Positions 45,680 through 57,769 of a stretch of 64,000 nt of DNA are shown here, piece by piece. The stretch spans positions 620,001 through 684,000 of the forward strand of contig NC_063071.1 of assembly GCF_022605165.1 (NCBI RefSeq). The letters run 5' to 3'. Numbering within the stretch: position 1 is the stretch's first letter; every line of letters begins with the position of its first letter. The position numbers were made by a program, and so were the translations under genes. The notes beneath the pieces were generated by a model. The model was not told the DNA's origin. It was given only the letters and a program-made list of their open reading frames with translations, and searched no databases. The stretch is from Purpureocillium takamizusanense (taxonomy: Eukaryota > Ascomycota > Sordariomycetes > Hypocreales > Ophiocordycipitaceae).

Positions 45680-46583
45680 GGCGAAACGAGTGAATTTCCA
45701 GCAATTGATCTTGTTCGCTATTGATATCAGCATTTGCTCTACAACACAATTCGTAAAAGATTGTGGTTTCTCTCACCAAATGTGACATTAAGTAACGAAT
45801 CCTGAAAACCGCAGCTGACGGCGGCGGCGCTGTTTTCCTTGCGAAAATTGCTGTTCAGTGTCCCCATATACATAAGTTCCACGCGGGCTCGCGTAAGAGC
45901 GTAGTGTGGCAGAGCAATAGGCTCAAACACGCCAAAAGGTCCGACTCTACTCATGTAAATCTACTTCATCTATTGGCATAAACCCGGATAGAAAGTGAAG
46001 GACCCCATACTCCACTGTCGTGCGTGGCTGCCCATTTCAGGTGCAACTCTGACAAGCAGGCCAACCACATGCCTTATCCGAGGGAGGCACAGTCGTCCAA
46101 CTCACACAACCAACATGCATGAATAATTCTATGTATATCCACTTAGCGAGGGTATCAAGAGGTTCCGAGCCCAACAAGGCTGACATGCGCCGGGTCAACT
46201 TCCTCATGGAGCCTATTCTACCACTTGCATGAGCGTTGAGACTGGCCCCCAATGTTTCGTTGTACCAAATTTGGAAATACCGAAGCCAAGTGAACGATGT
46301 CAGGCACCCAGGTGCACTTGTTTGCAAACAAGATAGCGGTTGAAGATGGGAGGCTGAGAAGCAAGCATGAAAATCTCACTGAAGCAAGTCGTACTGTCCC
46401 TTTCCAAGGCTCAGTTCAAAATGCAATGTGGTCGGAGGTCCTTCTCTGCCGAAGCTTGTGGTGCCTTTGTAGCCACACTTAAGACTTGCATCGTGGCCGG
46501 CTTTCTTTTCTCTGGGTTCCTCACCGTCGTCCCCTTTGCCTAGGTTTACTGTCAATCGTGTGCCAAGCACACTCTGAAGAACG
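45680..46583. other. Divergent promoter region
   Basis: 0.9 kb between the secreted deaminase-like gene and the SGNH/VCBS gene. A/T-rich; no gene is supported. The upstream ATG of the left gene (45733) falls just inside. Confidence 0.4.
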
Positions 46584-49500
46584 ATGTCTTTGTTCGCTAC
46601 GCGTCGTTTTCTATGGTGCTGGCTTTCCATCCTGCACATTTCCGGAATAGTGGTATCTTTTCCAGCCTTCCAAAACTTTCCAAGGAATTCGACCGTCCCA
46701 GTAAATTTTCTACTGGGGAGGGATGACAATTCATTAGATCCATCGGATCTGTCCTTCATCACACGCCTCGCTGCTATCGGCGACTCCTACTCGGCGGGAA
46801 TCGGAGCAGGTGATCGGCTTGGAACAATACTAAACGCCCTTGATCCTCACAGTGGTAGGTACAGTCCTAGTCTGCAATGCGACAACATCTAAGTTGAAGT
46901 GAATAGACTGGGCATGTGGCCGCTACAATCAGGCATATCCATACCTCGTCAATGAGGACGATAGGCTCGGAGACAAGTCCAAACGAAAGTTTCAGTTCGA
47001 GTCCTGCTCTGGTGCGGTCACGAAGGACGTTGTTGAAAGGCAGATAACCCGAATTGACTCTAATCAACAAGTTATTCTTCTTTCAGCTGGTATGTCAAGC
47101 ACGTGCTCATCACCAAATGTCATTGGTAAGGTGCTAACCCGCTCTCGAGGGGGCAACGATGTTGAGCTTCTCAACATTTTGAATCAATGCATCTTCCAGT
47201 GGGGTGTTGTCAATTCTGAACAGGTTGCTGTCGCCAAAGCAGCAGCATTCGACAAAAACTTTGACTGGGCGACAGACTTTGACTGGGACGCTCTTGGGCG
47301 TGGCTGTGAGGGTCAGCTTTCCCGCACAAGAGCCCTCATCGATAGCCCTTCCTTTAGCAGCAGCCTGGACACGGTCTTGAGGGCTGCTAAAAGCAAGCTT
47401 GGCAAAGAGTGAGCATGCCAACTGTGGATCCTTTCTTCGTAGTTCTGACTGGTGCATGCTAGTGGCGTCATATATTACACAGGGTAGAAGCCATCCAAGC
47501 AAGCTGTACCTGGATTACACTAAGAAGACCGGCAGATACTCCAAATTCTTTGCTGAGACTATGTCGAGCGAGTGCGATAATGTGTCGTGGTCGACATGGA
47601 TATATGTAAGCTAAAAAGGCCGCAGATGCTGAATGAGAAATTGACTACGAATTAGAAATCTTACAACATTTTCCAACCTGCTCAAAAGCTCACTACGCAG
47701 CATCGAAAGGCGATGAATGAACTCGTCGACGCAGTCAACGTGAAATTAGTAGGAACCTGCTTCATGCTCACGTCGGCGTGAACCTAACCGGTTGCAGGGA
47801 GATGCTGTACGTCGAGCTGGCCCTAACGTACAGTTCGTCAACTATGACTCCTACGTTGGGGAGTTTGCTGGCAGAATATGTGAAGCGGGCGTCGACGAGT
47901 CAACGACTGAGAGTAACACAAGGTTGGTTCAGATGCATGACACTAGACTTATCGGCGAAAGAAATCGTCAAATTGACAGGTCTCTAGGCCGGAGCTGATG
48001 TTTTATGAACTTAACACGTGGGATCCTTTGGGAAGCACACCGTGGAAACGGAGCAACGACGATCCACTCAATGGAACTTTCAATGGTCAACAAGAGATAC
48101 TAGCCCAGTTAACGCTTTTGATGGATCCAGATGCTCAATTCAGCCACCAGCAAGGAAACACAACGTTGGCAACGTCAGGAATAACGCCACTAAAGCCCGT
48201 GGCCAACTTCGAACTTCCCGAAGTTCAAGTGCCCAGCTTTCTTCCTGATGGGTGAGCTGATGGGCTCCCAACGTCGGTTGCTTCCTTCTAACGTCGTCCA
48301 GATATGGACGCGTATTCCATCCTCAGATTCTTCTTCACCAGATGATTGCAAATATGGTTTTGTACGAAATGATGAATCAAAACGAATTAGCACATGGCTT
48401 GCCTGCTATTCCTGAGGAATTTAAGCTCCAGGAATGCCCATACAAACCGCCAACACAAAATGCTTTACATTTCAAAGGAACCAAGCCCGGCACAGCCGTG
48501 AAGATCGGCACAGAACTGCGAATTCTGTGTGTTGGTGATTCTATCACGGTAGGCTTTCTGAGTGAGAAGAATGGAGGAGACGGAAATGGCTACCGACTCA
48601 AGCTCCGCAATGACATGTTTAGTGAGACACTGAACACTCCTTTCCAAGGACGCCGTAGGTTAACAAGGCTCAGATGACAGAGTAGTGTTCGCCGGAACAG
48701 AATCGGCTGGTACCATGGATGACGGTTATTTTGTAGGTGACTCCAGTTTCCCAATCTTTATCAAACAAGAAATGCCAGCGGTCGCTGACATTACATGTGC
48801 AGGCTGCATGGTCAGGGAAAACCATACAGTACATAGCAGATCATGTTGGACCATCCTTAAAGCAACGACCAAACATTATACTTGTGCATACCGGCACCAA
48901 CGACATGAATCCAAATCACGCCATATCTACCGAGGGTAATGACCCCCAAGCTGCGGCGGACCGTCTCGGTAAGCTTGTCAATCAGATGATCAAGGAATGT
49001 CCCGATGCCACAATCCTTGTTGCCATGATCGTCAACACGTGTGATCCAAACCAGTCCGGCGCTACACAACAGTACCAAAGTCTTATTCCAGGCATAGCCA
49101 AGGAACGGCGAGATGCCGGCCATCATGTCCTGGCGGTGGACTTCACGACCTTTGAAAAGAACATGTTGCAAGATTGTATCCACCCTACCAATGAAGGCTA
49201 CCGGGTTTTGGGTGATTATTGGTACGACTTCATTACCCAAATTCCCAGGGACTGGATCCAAGATCCCGCAGGAAAAGACCCCGACCGGCAAGGTGGCATC
49301 AACGAAAATGGAGGACTGGACAAAAATATTCCCCCTCCGGACTGGGGAAAGAGTCCTGTGCAGAAGACCTCCAAAGATTTCATTCGCGACGCTTTTCGAC
49401 GGGGTAACGGCAACACCCACGGAACCTGCATAGGGAAACCTAGTTTTCGTGCAACTGGCCAGATTGCCCTCGGGATTGGGCATAATGGCGACTGGAAATA

Positions 49501-51996
49501 CCAGAAGTATTGGACGGAAGCTGGAAAGGTAGCAGATGGATTGCATCTTGATCCCCATTATGTCAGGTCCGTACTGTGAAATTTATCTGACCTAACCTCC
49601 GCCCCTAGCAAGAGTTTATGACTGACGAAATTACGATGCAAGGCTACACGATATGAACGGCGACGGTAAGGCCGGTAAGTCGCTATACGATTTCCTGTAT
49701 CATGGTATTTCGACGAAATGCTGAGACTCCTTGAAGATTACGTCTGGCTGGATCCACAGAGTGGAGAAATACGTTGTTGGTTGAACAATCTTCCCGAGCC
49801 GTGGTCACCCGCTGGGGCAAACAATAGTATCATTGGCAGTGGCGCAGGCCCGGCCAAATCGGTTTTCATTGCGGTATGTGCACACCAGATCTATAAGCCG
49901 TCTTTGGTGCTGATATCTAAGTATAGGATATGAACGGGGACGGGGTAAGCCAATAAGCCGAGAAAATTGCCTCGTTGCACCACTGATGCAGTATATACAG
50001 TTGGAAGACTATATGGTGGTAAATCCCAACAATGGGGCTGTCAAAATATGGTGGAACTACGGCCCAGACGAAACATGGGTTAACGGTTGGAAATTTGTGG
50101 AAGGGGGGGAAATAGCTACCGGAGTTCCCCATGCGAACTGGGAGACCCTGCGTTTCCCGGATATCAACGGCGATGGGCGTGCAGACTACGTTTATATTGG
50201 CGAAGGGGGTGCCTTGAAACATCATATGAATACCGGCACTGTGGGGGGCCAAGACGTGCTTTTCCTCGCAGAAGGAGGCATAGCAACAGGCGCCGCGCCG
50301 GATATCACGAAGCTTGTCTTTGCCGACGTAAGTTCCGCGGCGAATGCGAAGTGGTCACAGCTAACGCTTATATGAAGATGAATGGAGACGGCCGCGATGG
50401 TAAGCTTCGAGAATATGTCGTTGTCAAGTTTGCCCGAACTCTAACTCTCTGTCAGATTACCTCATATGGGATGAAACGGGCGGCCTTACAGGCTTTCTAA
50501 ATCAGCCTACACAGAAAGAAGGAGTACCGCTCTACATAAATCAAGGTCCGGCTAAGACGCTTGCCGATGGTATCTCACAGAACCCAAGCTCGATCAGGCT
50601 TGCCGACCTCGACGGGTATATCTCCTTGACCCTGAGATCGTCAAGTTCGGTAAAGCCTATGCTAACACCTAAGGGCGACAATAGGGACGGCAGAGATGAC
50701 TATGCCTTCATAGATGAAGATGGGGGTATACATCTCTGGTATAATCGCGGACACGGAGATACCAGCCTGTTAGTGGACAGCATCCACTTCGCCGATTTAT
50801 ACGGTGATGGAGTGAGTATACCACATTTCTCTGCTTTGGATTGGAGTCCTGATATGCTGGCTTTAGGTAGACAGTTATATTTGGCTCGATCCCGCAACCG
50901 GAGCTCCAACAGTGTAGTAGGTTTCTCAGGTTTCTCTTTGCCCGTATAAACAACTCTAACAACGCAAAGCGAAAATGCCGGGTATGACCCAACAGACACT
51001 TTGGGTTGGCTATGGGTACCTAGAAATGGCGGCAAGCCTGTCGCCTCTGGTGCTGCGCCGGCTTCACAAGTCCAGTTTGGAGACATCGATGGGTTCGTTA
51101 TTTGTCGTCCGCAATATGCAGTGCATCTGCTGACACCACCCACAGAGACGGGAAGGACGACTACCTGGTGCTGAATCCGAAGTCCGGCGAGCTGACAGCC
51201 TTTCTCAACGAGGGTGAGGATCGTGCATCCGAGCCGTATAATTGGCACTGGAAGCCGATCGGCTCGATTGCGTCAGGTCTTGGACCTGGCCGCAATGTCA
51301 GATTTGCTGACATCGACGGCGATGGGGTGAGTCTACCAGGCACAATTTGCTCCATTCGTGCGGTTTTGACTCCTATAATTCAGCGTGACGACTACATCTA
51401 CCTGAACCACAAGGGTGGGACGACCATTTATCGGAACGTATTTAAGCGTGACGGTGAGGGACCACATTGGGCGCCTTTGCCTCAAGCAGATGCATCCGGC
51501 ATTTCCCAACGACCCGACGAAATATCCTTCTATGATATAAACCAGTAAGTGTTTGTGTAATTCGATATATACGGTGTTTGTTTTTTCGGCGCTTATACCA
51601 GGCTCCTATAGTGACGGAAAGGCCGACTATGTCTGGACAAGCGCCATTGACAGCTCAGTATACGTGTGGCTCAACAACTATCCCAATAGTCCAGCATGGA
51701 TTCCACAGGGAAAAATTGCCAGCGGTGTAGGGACGTCAGGGTCTTGCGTCAAGTGGGGCTCACTTCTTCATGGCAACTATTCGGACTACATCGCAGTTGA
51801 TCCTACCAACGGAGCCATAGCGGCTTGGCTGAATTTGTGCGAGGACCCTCTCGGCAATCCCGCACCGCCAGGGACAAAGTGTAAAAAGGACTCTGATTGC
51901 GCAGATTACGATTGTGAGACAGGGAAACATACTGCGTGCTTGGTAAATGGCATTGGCGGTGGAACTGAGGGTGCATGCGGGTGCGTTTCGGATTAG
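46584..51996 (+). CDS. Secreted double SGNH hydrolase with FG-GAP/VCBS repeats
   Basis: Predicted 1,382-residue extracellular esterase-like protein in 23 exons: 46584-46854, 46907-47089, 47150-47408, 47463-47483, 47536-47605, 47656-47748, 47798-47922, 47988-48251, 48302-48621, 48674-48732, 48803-49566, 49643-49674, 49737-49873, 49927-49944, 50001-50327, 50378-50399, 50456-50615, 50685-50811, 50867-50913, 50970-51092, 51146-51326, 51384-51544 and 51612-51996. All junctions are GT-AG and stay in frame. Signal peptide: CWLSILHISGIVV. First SGNH domain: AAIGDSYSAGIG, GGNDVEL; I see no clear DxxH for it, so it may be impaired. Second SGNH domain: LCVGDSITVGF, HTGTNDMN and DCIHPTNEGY, a full triad resembling CE3-type esterases. 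Then about eight calcium-binding-like repeats with D-x-N/D-G-D-G (DMNGDGKADY, DINGDGRADY, DLYGDG, DIDGDG), expected to form a propeller. The C-terminus is Cys-rich (CKKDSDCADYDC ... CGC). Confidence 0.88.
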
Positions 51997-52299
51997 GACG
52001 CCACGACAGGCCTGAGAGCTATACTGTACACGAAGGGTAAGGTAGCGAGATCAAAGCGCGTGTCGTGCTCACCTAATCGTGGTGCGAGGCGCTGCTGAAA
52101 ATGATCATTACTCATTGCTCACCGAGCAGCGCTCCTCGAATTGTACTCGGACCTCAGATTGAGCTTGCCACACATCTATCTCAGTGGACCTCATGGTTGG
52201 TTAGTTGGTTAGTTATTTCATTACGCCTTCTAGAGACCCAATAGGTCACGCGGCGCCTGTACGGCCTGTCTGAGGCCTGCCTGAGGCACCTATATACGG
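51997..52299. other. Spacer, 3' flank of SGNH gene
   Basis: Contains a short tandem TTGGTTAG repeat (52193-52214). No gene is seen. Confidence 0.35.
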
Positions 52300-53100
52300 G
52301 TTGAGGATAGCATAATTAGTTCCTTATGCAATTAAGGTTCCCGCCTTTTGCGGCGCCTTATAATAGCTAGTGCCTTTGAAGGTAGGAGATATAGCTTATT
52401 AAGATTATATTATAGAGAGAACTTAATAATTACTAATTATTAAGACTTAGTTACTATATATCTTATACCTAGCTATTCCTCTAGGCTTAAAATCCTACGA
52501 TCTATATAATATAATTAATAACTCTTATCTTCTTAAATTATAAGTTAAGAGCTATTACGGCATAATAAAATAGCTAATAATATAAGTATTAAGCTAATGC
52601 TTATATTTCTATAGCTAGAGATATATATAATAATCGGGCTATCTATTATACCTAGAGGGTCTTAAAAGCGCTTAATAGCAGGTTTTATATAATCTAGCCT
52701 TTTATTTTCGTTCGTAGCTTTAGAGCACTTATTAAGACTATAGTTATTATAGACGCTTAATCCCACTATAACAGCTACGCTTAACTGCGTACGTAGCTAG
52801 GTAAGGGCACGAAGGATCTTAGAGCTAGAGGGGATATATTTTAGTGGGTCGTTAACTATAAGACTAAAGCTTAGAGATCTAAGCTTTAATAACGCTTAAG
52901 AAACGGGCTCTAGTAGCCCTCTATGCGGGGGTGTTACGTGCGTTAGCCTTCCGACCTTAATACCCTATTATACTTACTCTAATTAATTATACTATAATCG
53001 GCACTATCATTAATATATAGACGACGAGAGAATATAGGGAAATTAGTTCTATAGACTTAAAGTTATTAAAATTTATAGTAACGGTATTATTTACCCACTT
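52300..53100. repeat. TA-rich block with RIP-like mutation
   Basis: About 0.8 kb that is strongly A/T-rich with TpA everywhere and very few CpA or TpG, in sharp contrast to flanking DNA. Every frame is cut by stops. This is the pattern left by repeat-induced point mutation on a former transposable element. No protein can be recognised in it. Short near-repeats, CCCTCTATGCGGGGGTGT (52917-52934) and CCTTCTATGCGGGATGTGT (53122-53140), lie inside and just right of the block and may be element-end motifs. Confidence 0.75.
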
Positions 53101-53251
53101 CCATCTTAGGCTTATTACCGCCCTTCTATGCGGGATGTGTCTATGATCACACTCGTATAGATGGAACTAAAAGGCCCTGCTCGGCTGCCTCTGTTAGCAT
53201 CACCTTGGGGTCTAGAGAGTGACTTCGGCCGCCTGCATAAGAAGTGGCTAG

Positions 53252-53277
53252 GGGGTCAAAGTACCGTTTTTGACCCC
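53252..53277. repeat. Hairpin GGGGTCAAA / TTTGACCCC
   Basis: Nine-base perfect inverted arms separated by eight bases inside the TIR element. It could be a transposase-related or simply structural palindrome. Confidence 0.7.
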
Positions 53278-53360
53278 TGTCAACGCGTTATGCATGCTTT
53301 TCCTCACCACCTTCCGTATTGAGACCGGCTACGGCAGTATTCTAGTCGCGGGCGCCTCAA

Positions 53361-53395
53361 CGAGGCCACCGACCGAGGCCACCGACCGAGGCCAC
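53361..53395. repeat. 13 bp tandem repeat, 2.7 copies
   Basis: Unit cgaggccaccgac, two full copies and a 9 bp partial, inside the TIR element. Confidence 0.9.
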
Positions 53396-53861
53396 GATAG
53401 CAGCATTTAACGCAAGCCGTTAGCGAAGGAATAAAAATTTCCGTTGCCGTAGTTGCTATAGTTGGAAAGACATCTTTATATGCAGTCATAGCGCGGCAGG
53501 CAGGACGATTCGAGCCGTCGAGGCCACTCTCTTATATATATACAAAACGCGTATAATTAGGGTCATCACGAAGGGTCAGTTAAGAAACCGCACCTTCGAA
53601 GCGCTGGTTTCTTCACAGCGCTATGATGATCACCTCATGGCTTAAAGAGGCATAGATGCCAAGAAAATGCGTCCTTTTGGGTATGGCGGCAGAAGATATA
53701 TCGCGACGTCTGCATAACTCAAGACCCCTGCCGTTCCCTTCGTCTGGCCCAATTTTCTATTGCCGGAAGAGGATAAGAGGCATTTTTCATTTTATCTGCG
53801 TCCTCAAAAACCCACTTTTGAGGCCTCTGTTATGCTAATAGAGGCTTGCCGAGCAGGGCCT

Positions 53862-54211
53862 AAGTGACGACTGATTGCTGCCGATGAGGGATTCTAAAAG
53901 GCGGAAAGACAGCTTCTGACTCAATTTAAAAGGCACTGTCAAACATGCAGACCGTGTGACTCCGAACAATTCAAGCACTTGCTCGTTTAGTTGCAGACCT
54001 TCTTATGGAGCTCGCGATGAGCTAGAAGGTGGAGTAAGGTGACGCCACATATTCGTTTGCACCAGCCACATGTACCAGCCTCAATCGTCAACGCCTCGCC
54101 ATACCGACCACGCAACGCATGAACATGTACCAAAGGAGCTACCGACCATGACATGACCTGACGACGTTCGCGAATGTTTGATGATTATCGGCGGAAACGA
54201 CTTTTTCGACG
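53862..54211. other. Upstream region of auxilin gene
   Basis: 350 bp between the TIR element and the auxilin start. It is the only promoter space left for that gene, so the element may sit close to or in its promoter. No gene is seen. Confidence 0.45.
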
Positions 54212-56940
54212 ATGGACGACCTCTCGGGGCTCGATTGGTCCAAGACCACTACCAGCCAGCCCAAGCCGCCTCCCATGAACCCCTCCTTCTCCTCGCTGCG
54301 ACCGACCCCCTCGCCGTTCAGCTCTGGACGAAGCACGCCGGCGTCCGCAAACGCATCGACGGGCTCGCTGCCCAAGGCCGCGCCGCCAAAGCCGGCACAA
54401 GATAGCTTTAGCAATCTGATGAGCTTTGGCTCGGCAAAGTCGAACCAGAACCTGACCCTCGCGGAGCGACAAGCACAGCTCGAAGCCGAGAAAAGGAGAA
54501 AGGTCGAGGAACAGCGAAGGCAGACCGAGGCACAGTTTGGCAGCGGCCAGCAGTGGGATGCGCTGGGATCGCGAGCGTTCACGCCGAGTCCGGGCCTGCA
54601 GCCGCCCGCGCCTTCTAACGGAGCCAAGCGCGACGATGACGACCTCTTCGCTGCGTTTAACAAGGACACCGCGGTTGACAATTCCAGCCATTATCCGCCC
54701 CCCGAGTCGAAAGGCTCGATTCCGGCGAACGGCACTGGCCTAGACTTGAGCAAACCGACAGCTTGGGGCCCAACCGCCGGCTCATCTGGGGACTTCCCCG
54801 TTGACGACGACGATCCGTTTGGTCTCAACGAGTTGAAACCAGCTGGCGGAGCCCCAGCAGCGACGTCGACGAATGCGCTTGACGATGACGACTTTCTTGG
54901 CGATCTTGGAAGGCCAGTAGATGAGGTGCGCAAGAAGCAGCAGGCTGCGGTGCGTGCCGAGCCTGGCAAGCCCATCGAGGATGACGACTCGAGCTCGTCC
55001 GACGAAGCTCCGCAGCCGCCGCGACGGGCGCCGCAGTCGCGGCCCGGAGCAAACAAGGAACTTGACAGAGCTATAGCGCAACTGGTCGACTATGGTTTCT
55101 CCCCAGAAGATGCCCGTCGGGGTTTATCGGAGAGCGGGGCTGGCCTCAATGTACAGGCGGCGGCAAACTGGCTCTTGGATGATGCACACCGCAAAGCGAA
55201 AGAAAAGGCACAGGGCAGGAGTTCATCCACTGGGTCAGGTAGGGCTCCGGCGCAAACGGAGCAGAGATCCGGCAACAAGGGTGACGCCGACTTTACCAAA
55301 TCGGCGGCCGCCGTGGGTAGCAGCTTGTTCAAGACCGCCAACTCGCTGTGGAAGACGGGACAGAAGAAGGTGCAGAAGGCAGTAGCCGACTTCAACCAGG
55401 AAGGTGACCCGAGCCAGCCCAAGTGGATGCGCGACGCCCAACTGCAGCAAAGCCGCGCTCAAGATGAGAGGAGAGCAGCTGCGCAGGCCACAGACGAAGC
55501 AATGGCTTTGGAGGCCGGCGGGCGACCCAACCCTGCCAGGTCTAGCAGCAGGCAAGCAGCAGATCCAAGGATGGCCGCAGAAGCGGGACGTCGAGCGTCT
55601 CCAAATCCGTCCTCCGGAACACAAAGCAGAGGCAGCCCAGTCCCGCGGTGGCAGCAGCAGAGCGCATCACCGGCGCCATCCGACGCCCGGTCACGCCTCA
55701 ACAGGCTCGCTGCCGACGACGACAACTTCTCCAGCTATGTAAGCGCAAATAGGAGAAAGAAGACGGCGTCGCCGGCCGAGCAACCCAAGCAGGAGCCGGA
55801 ACCCGACCTTCTCTTCAACACGCAAGCACCCAAGGCCCAGGCCATTCCCCATCGCCCAGCACAGCGGAATACGCCGCCACCTGCAAGGCGCGCGCAGGCC
55901 GCCCCGACACCTCCGCGGCATGCGACGCCGCGACCTGCGCGCCAAGTTCCCCCAATGGATCCGTCTGCGCTCCAGAGTTCCACCAAGCACAGGCTTGAAG
56001 GAACAGCCCACTTCAAGCGCGGAGACTTTGCGATGGCTCACTCGTCTTATTCATCATCTATGAACGCGATCCCCGGTGCGCATCCGTTGATGGTGGTGCT
56101 CCTGACGAACCGGGCCCTGACCGCACTAAAGACCGGCGAGCCGAAGCAGGCCGTGTCTGACGCCGACGAAGCCCTCAAAATCATCGGGCCCAGTAATGGA
56201 CAGGGTGAGAGCGTCGCTGTAAAGGGGGAGAGCGGGCAGGACGAGCAGAGGGACATGAAAGAACTCTACGGCAAGGCGTTGAGTCGCAAGGCCGAAGCGC
56301 TGGAGCAAATGGAGAAGTGGGCAGACGCCGGGGCCGTGTGGCAGCAATGCGTCGAGGCCGGCGTCGGCGGGGCGACGGCCGTCAAGGGTCGACAGCGCTG
56401 CCAGAATGCGCTCGCGCCCAATCCCAAACCGGCAGCCAGGCCGGCGGCCATGCCGAGGCCGAAGCCGTCGGCCACGGCGAGCCTGGCGCCGCAAAAGAGC
56501 TCCGAGGCCGTCACGCGACTGCGTGAGGCGAACCAGGCGGCGGCGAGGGAGGACGATGAGAAGTTTGCGCTATCGGAAGCGGTCGACGGTAGGGTCTCGG
56601 CCTGGCGAGACGGGAAGCGGGACAACCTCCGGGCCCTGCTGGCCAGCATGGACAAGGTGCTGTGGGAAGGGTCTGGGTGGAAGAGCGTCGGGATGCATGA
56701 GCTCGTCATGGCCAACAAGGTCAAGATTGTGTACATGAAGGCCATTGCCAAGACGCATCCAGACAAGGTACGTGGGAGACACCCCCGGCGAGTTGGCATG
56801 GCGGGGAGAAACCGACACTGACAACTGACGCCTCGCAGCTGCCGCAGGACGCAAGCACCGAGGTGCGACTGATTGCCGGGTTGGTGTTTAGCACGTTGAA
56901 CGAGAGCTGGGATAAGTTCAAGGCCGACAACGGCCTCTAG
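54212..56940 (+). CDS. Auxilin-like clathrin-uncoating protein (Swa2 type)
   Basis: J-protein that recruits Hsc70 to strip clathrin from vesicles. Two exons, 54212-56767 and 56839-56940, giving 885 residues. The disordered N-terminus carries clathrin/adaptor-like acidic DPF/DLF-type motifs (DDLFAAF, DDPFGLNEL, DDDFLGDLG). A UBA domain lies at about residues 275-325 (LDRAIAQLVDYGFSPEDARR then ANWLLDDA). TPR-type helices follow around residues 600-720 (AHFKRGDFAMAHSSYSSSMN, LTNRALTALKTGEPKQAVSD). The C-terminal J domain has HPDK at the exon junction (KTHPDK/LPQDAS) and VFSTLNESWDKFK. UBA, TPR and J in this order match yeast Swa2/auxilin. The 71 bp intron splits the J domain directly after HPDK. 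A polyQ-poor Pro/Ala linker separates domains. Highly likely real and functional. Confidence 0.93.
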
Positions 56941-57186
56941 CATGGAATCGAGCGGCGTTTGATTCCCATAGAAGCCACGCATTGGACAGTCGGAGACGTA
57001 GAAAGAGATGAAGAGCTGCCATTGAACACCACGCCATGCCATGCCAAAGATATCTCATAAAGACGTACGTAGTCCAACCACCGAATGACCGTCCATCACA
57101 CTCCACCAGCCGGAAATAGATGATAAAAACAACCCCTGGGGCCTCGCGACACAGAGCCCCCCCCCCTCTCCCGTCCCCTCTCCCTA

Positions 57187-57769
57187 CTATAAGCCGAGCA
57201 TGCGGCGGACGCCGGCGCGGACCTTGTCCTCGTAGTCGGCGCGGCGCTCGCGCCACATCTTGGCGGCCTCGACGTTGGCGGGGCTCTCGTCGTTGGGCTC
57301 GGCGAGCATGCTCATGACGGAGATGAGAATCTTCTCGACGGACTGGATGGGGGACCAGCGCTCCGAGGCGTGCTCGTAGTGGTTGGGGTCGTCGCCGGGC
57401 GGGTGGAGGATGGAGATGCAGACGAGGCCGCTGGGGTAGACTGCGCGGAGTGTTAGCGGCTGCTATGTGTTTGAACGTTCATCCGCGGCTGTTGCGTGTG
57501 CTTATGTCTGGGGGGCTCTCACCATTCGGATGCCACATGTCGGCGAGAAACTTCATGGACGGGGGCGCAAGGGGGTAGTCCTTGGGGAAGCGCAGCTCGG
57601 CGGGGAAGACGCCGCCCTCAAAGGGGGTCCCCTCGGGGCCCTGGATGAGGCACTCCCAGTGGAGCAGGTCGTCCTCGGAGACGGGGCCGGCGGTGATGCC
57701 GTCGGGCGGGTTGTTGGTGAGGGCGCGGTACTCTTGGAGGAGGCGGCGGTGGGCGGTGGACTGGGCCAT
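57187..57769 (-). CDS. Ubiquitin-conjugating enzyme E2, Ubc7/UBE2G2 type
   Basis: E2 that passes ubiquitin from E1 to E3s, in yeast Ubc7 mainly for ER-associated degradation. Two exons, 57769-57523 and 57440-57187, giving 166 residues, the usual length. Landmarks: [17 protein letters not shown]-terminal helix, [42 protein letters not shown], then [20 protein letters not shown], where the Cys is catalytic and the HPPGDDP acidic-loop insertion is typical of Ubc7/G2-type enzymes. Also [18 protein letters not shown] and [17 protein letters not shown]. The 82 bp intron lies just after HPN. It is convergent with auxilin, whose stop is 246 bp away. Confidence 0.95.

Larger units (their letters stand above)
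53172..53861. mobile_element. Non-autonomous TIR element, about 690 bp
   Basis: Left end 53172-53200 and right end 53832-53861 are inverted copies over 29-30 bases: AGGCCCTGCTCGGC is identical, then TGCCTCTGTTAGCAT against AAGCCTCTATTAGCAT. No transposase frame lies between them, so it would be a MITE-like or deleted element. I found no clear target-site duplication. Inside are a hairpin (53252-53277) and a 13 bp tandem repeat (53361-53395). Superfamily unassigned. Confidence 0.6.

Noticed and set aside
46376..46762. 128-residue minus-strand frame over the start of the SGNH gene
   Set aside because: It conflicts with the signal peptide and GDSY block of the plus-strand gene and has no motif of its own.
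48652..48673. Frameshift suspected in the SGNH gene before DRVVFAG
   Set aside because: A 52-base intron (48622-48673, GTGAGA, TTAAC branch, CAG) explains the frame change without any damage.
53357..53400. Tandem repeat considered as a CRISPR-like array
   Set aside because: The unit is 13 bp, has no spacers and fewer than three copies, and the genome is eukaryotic.
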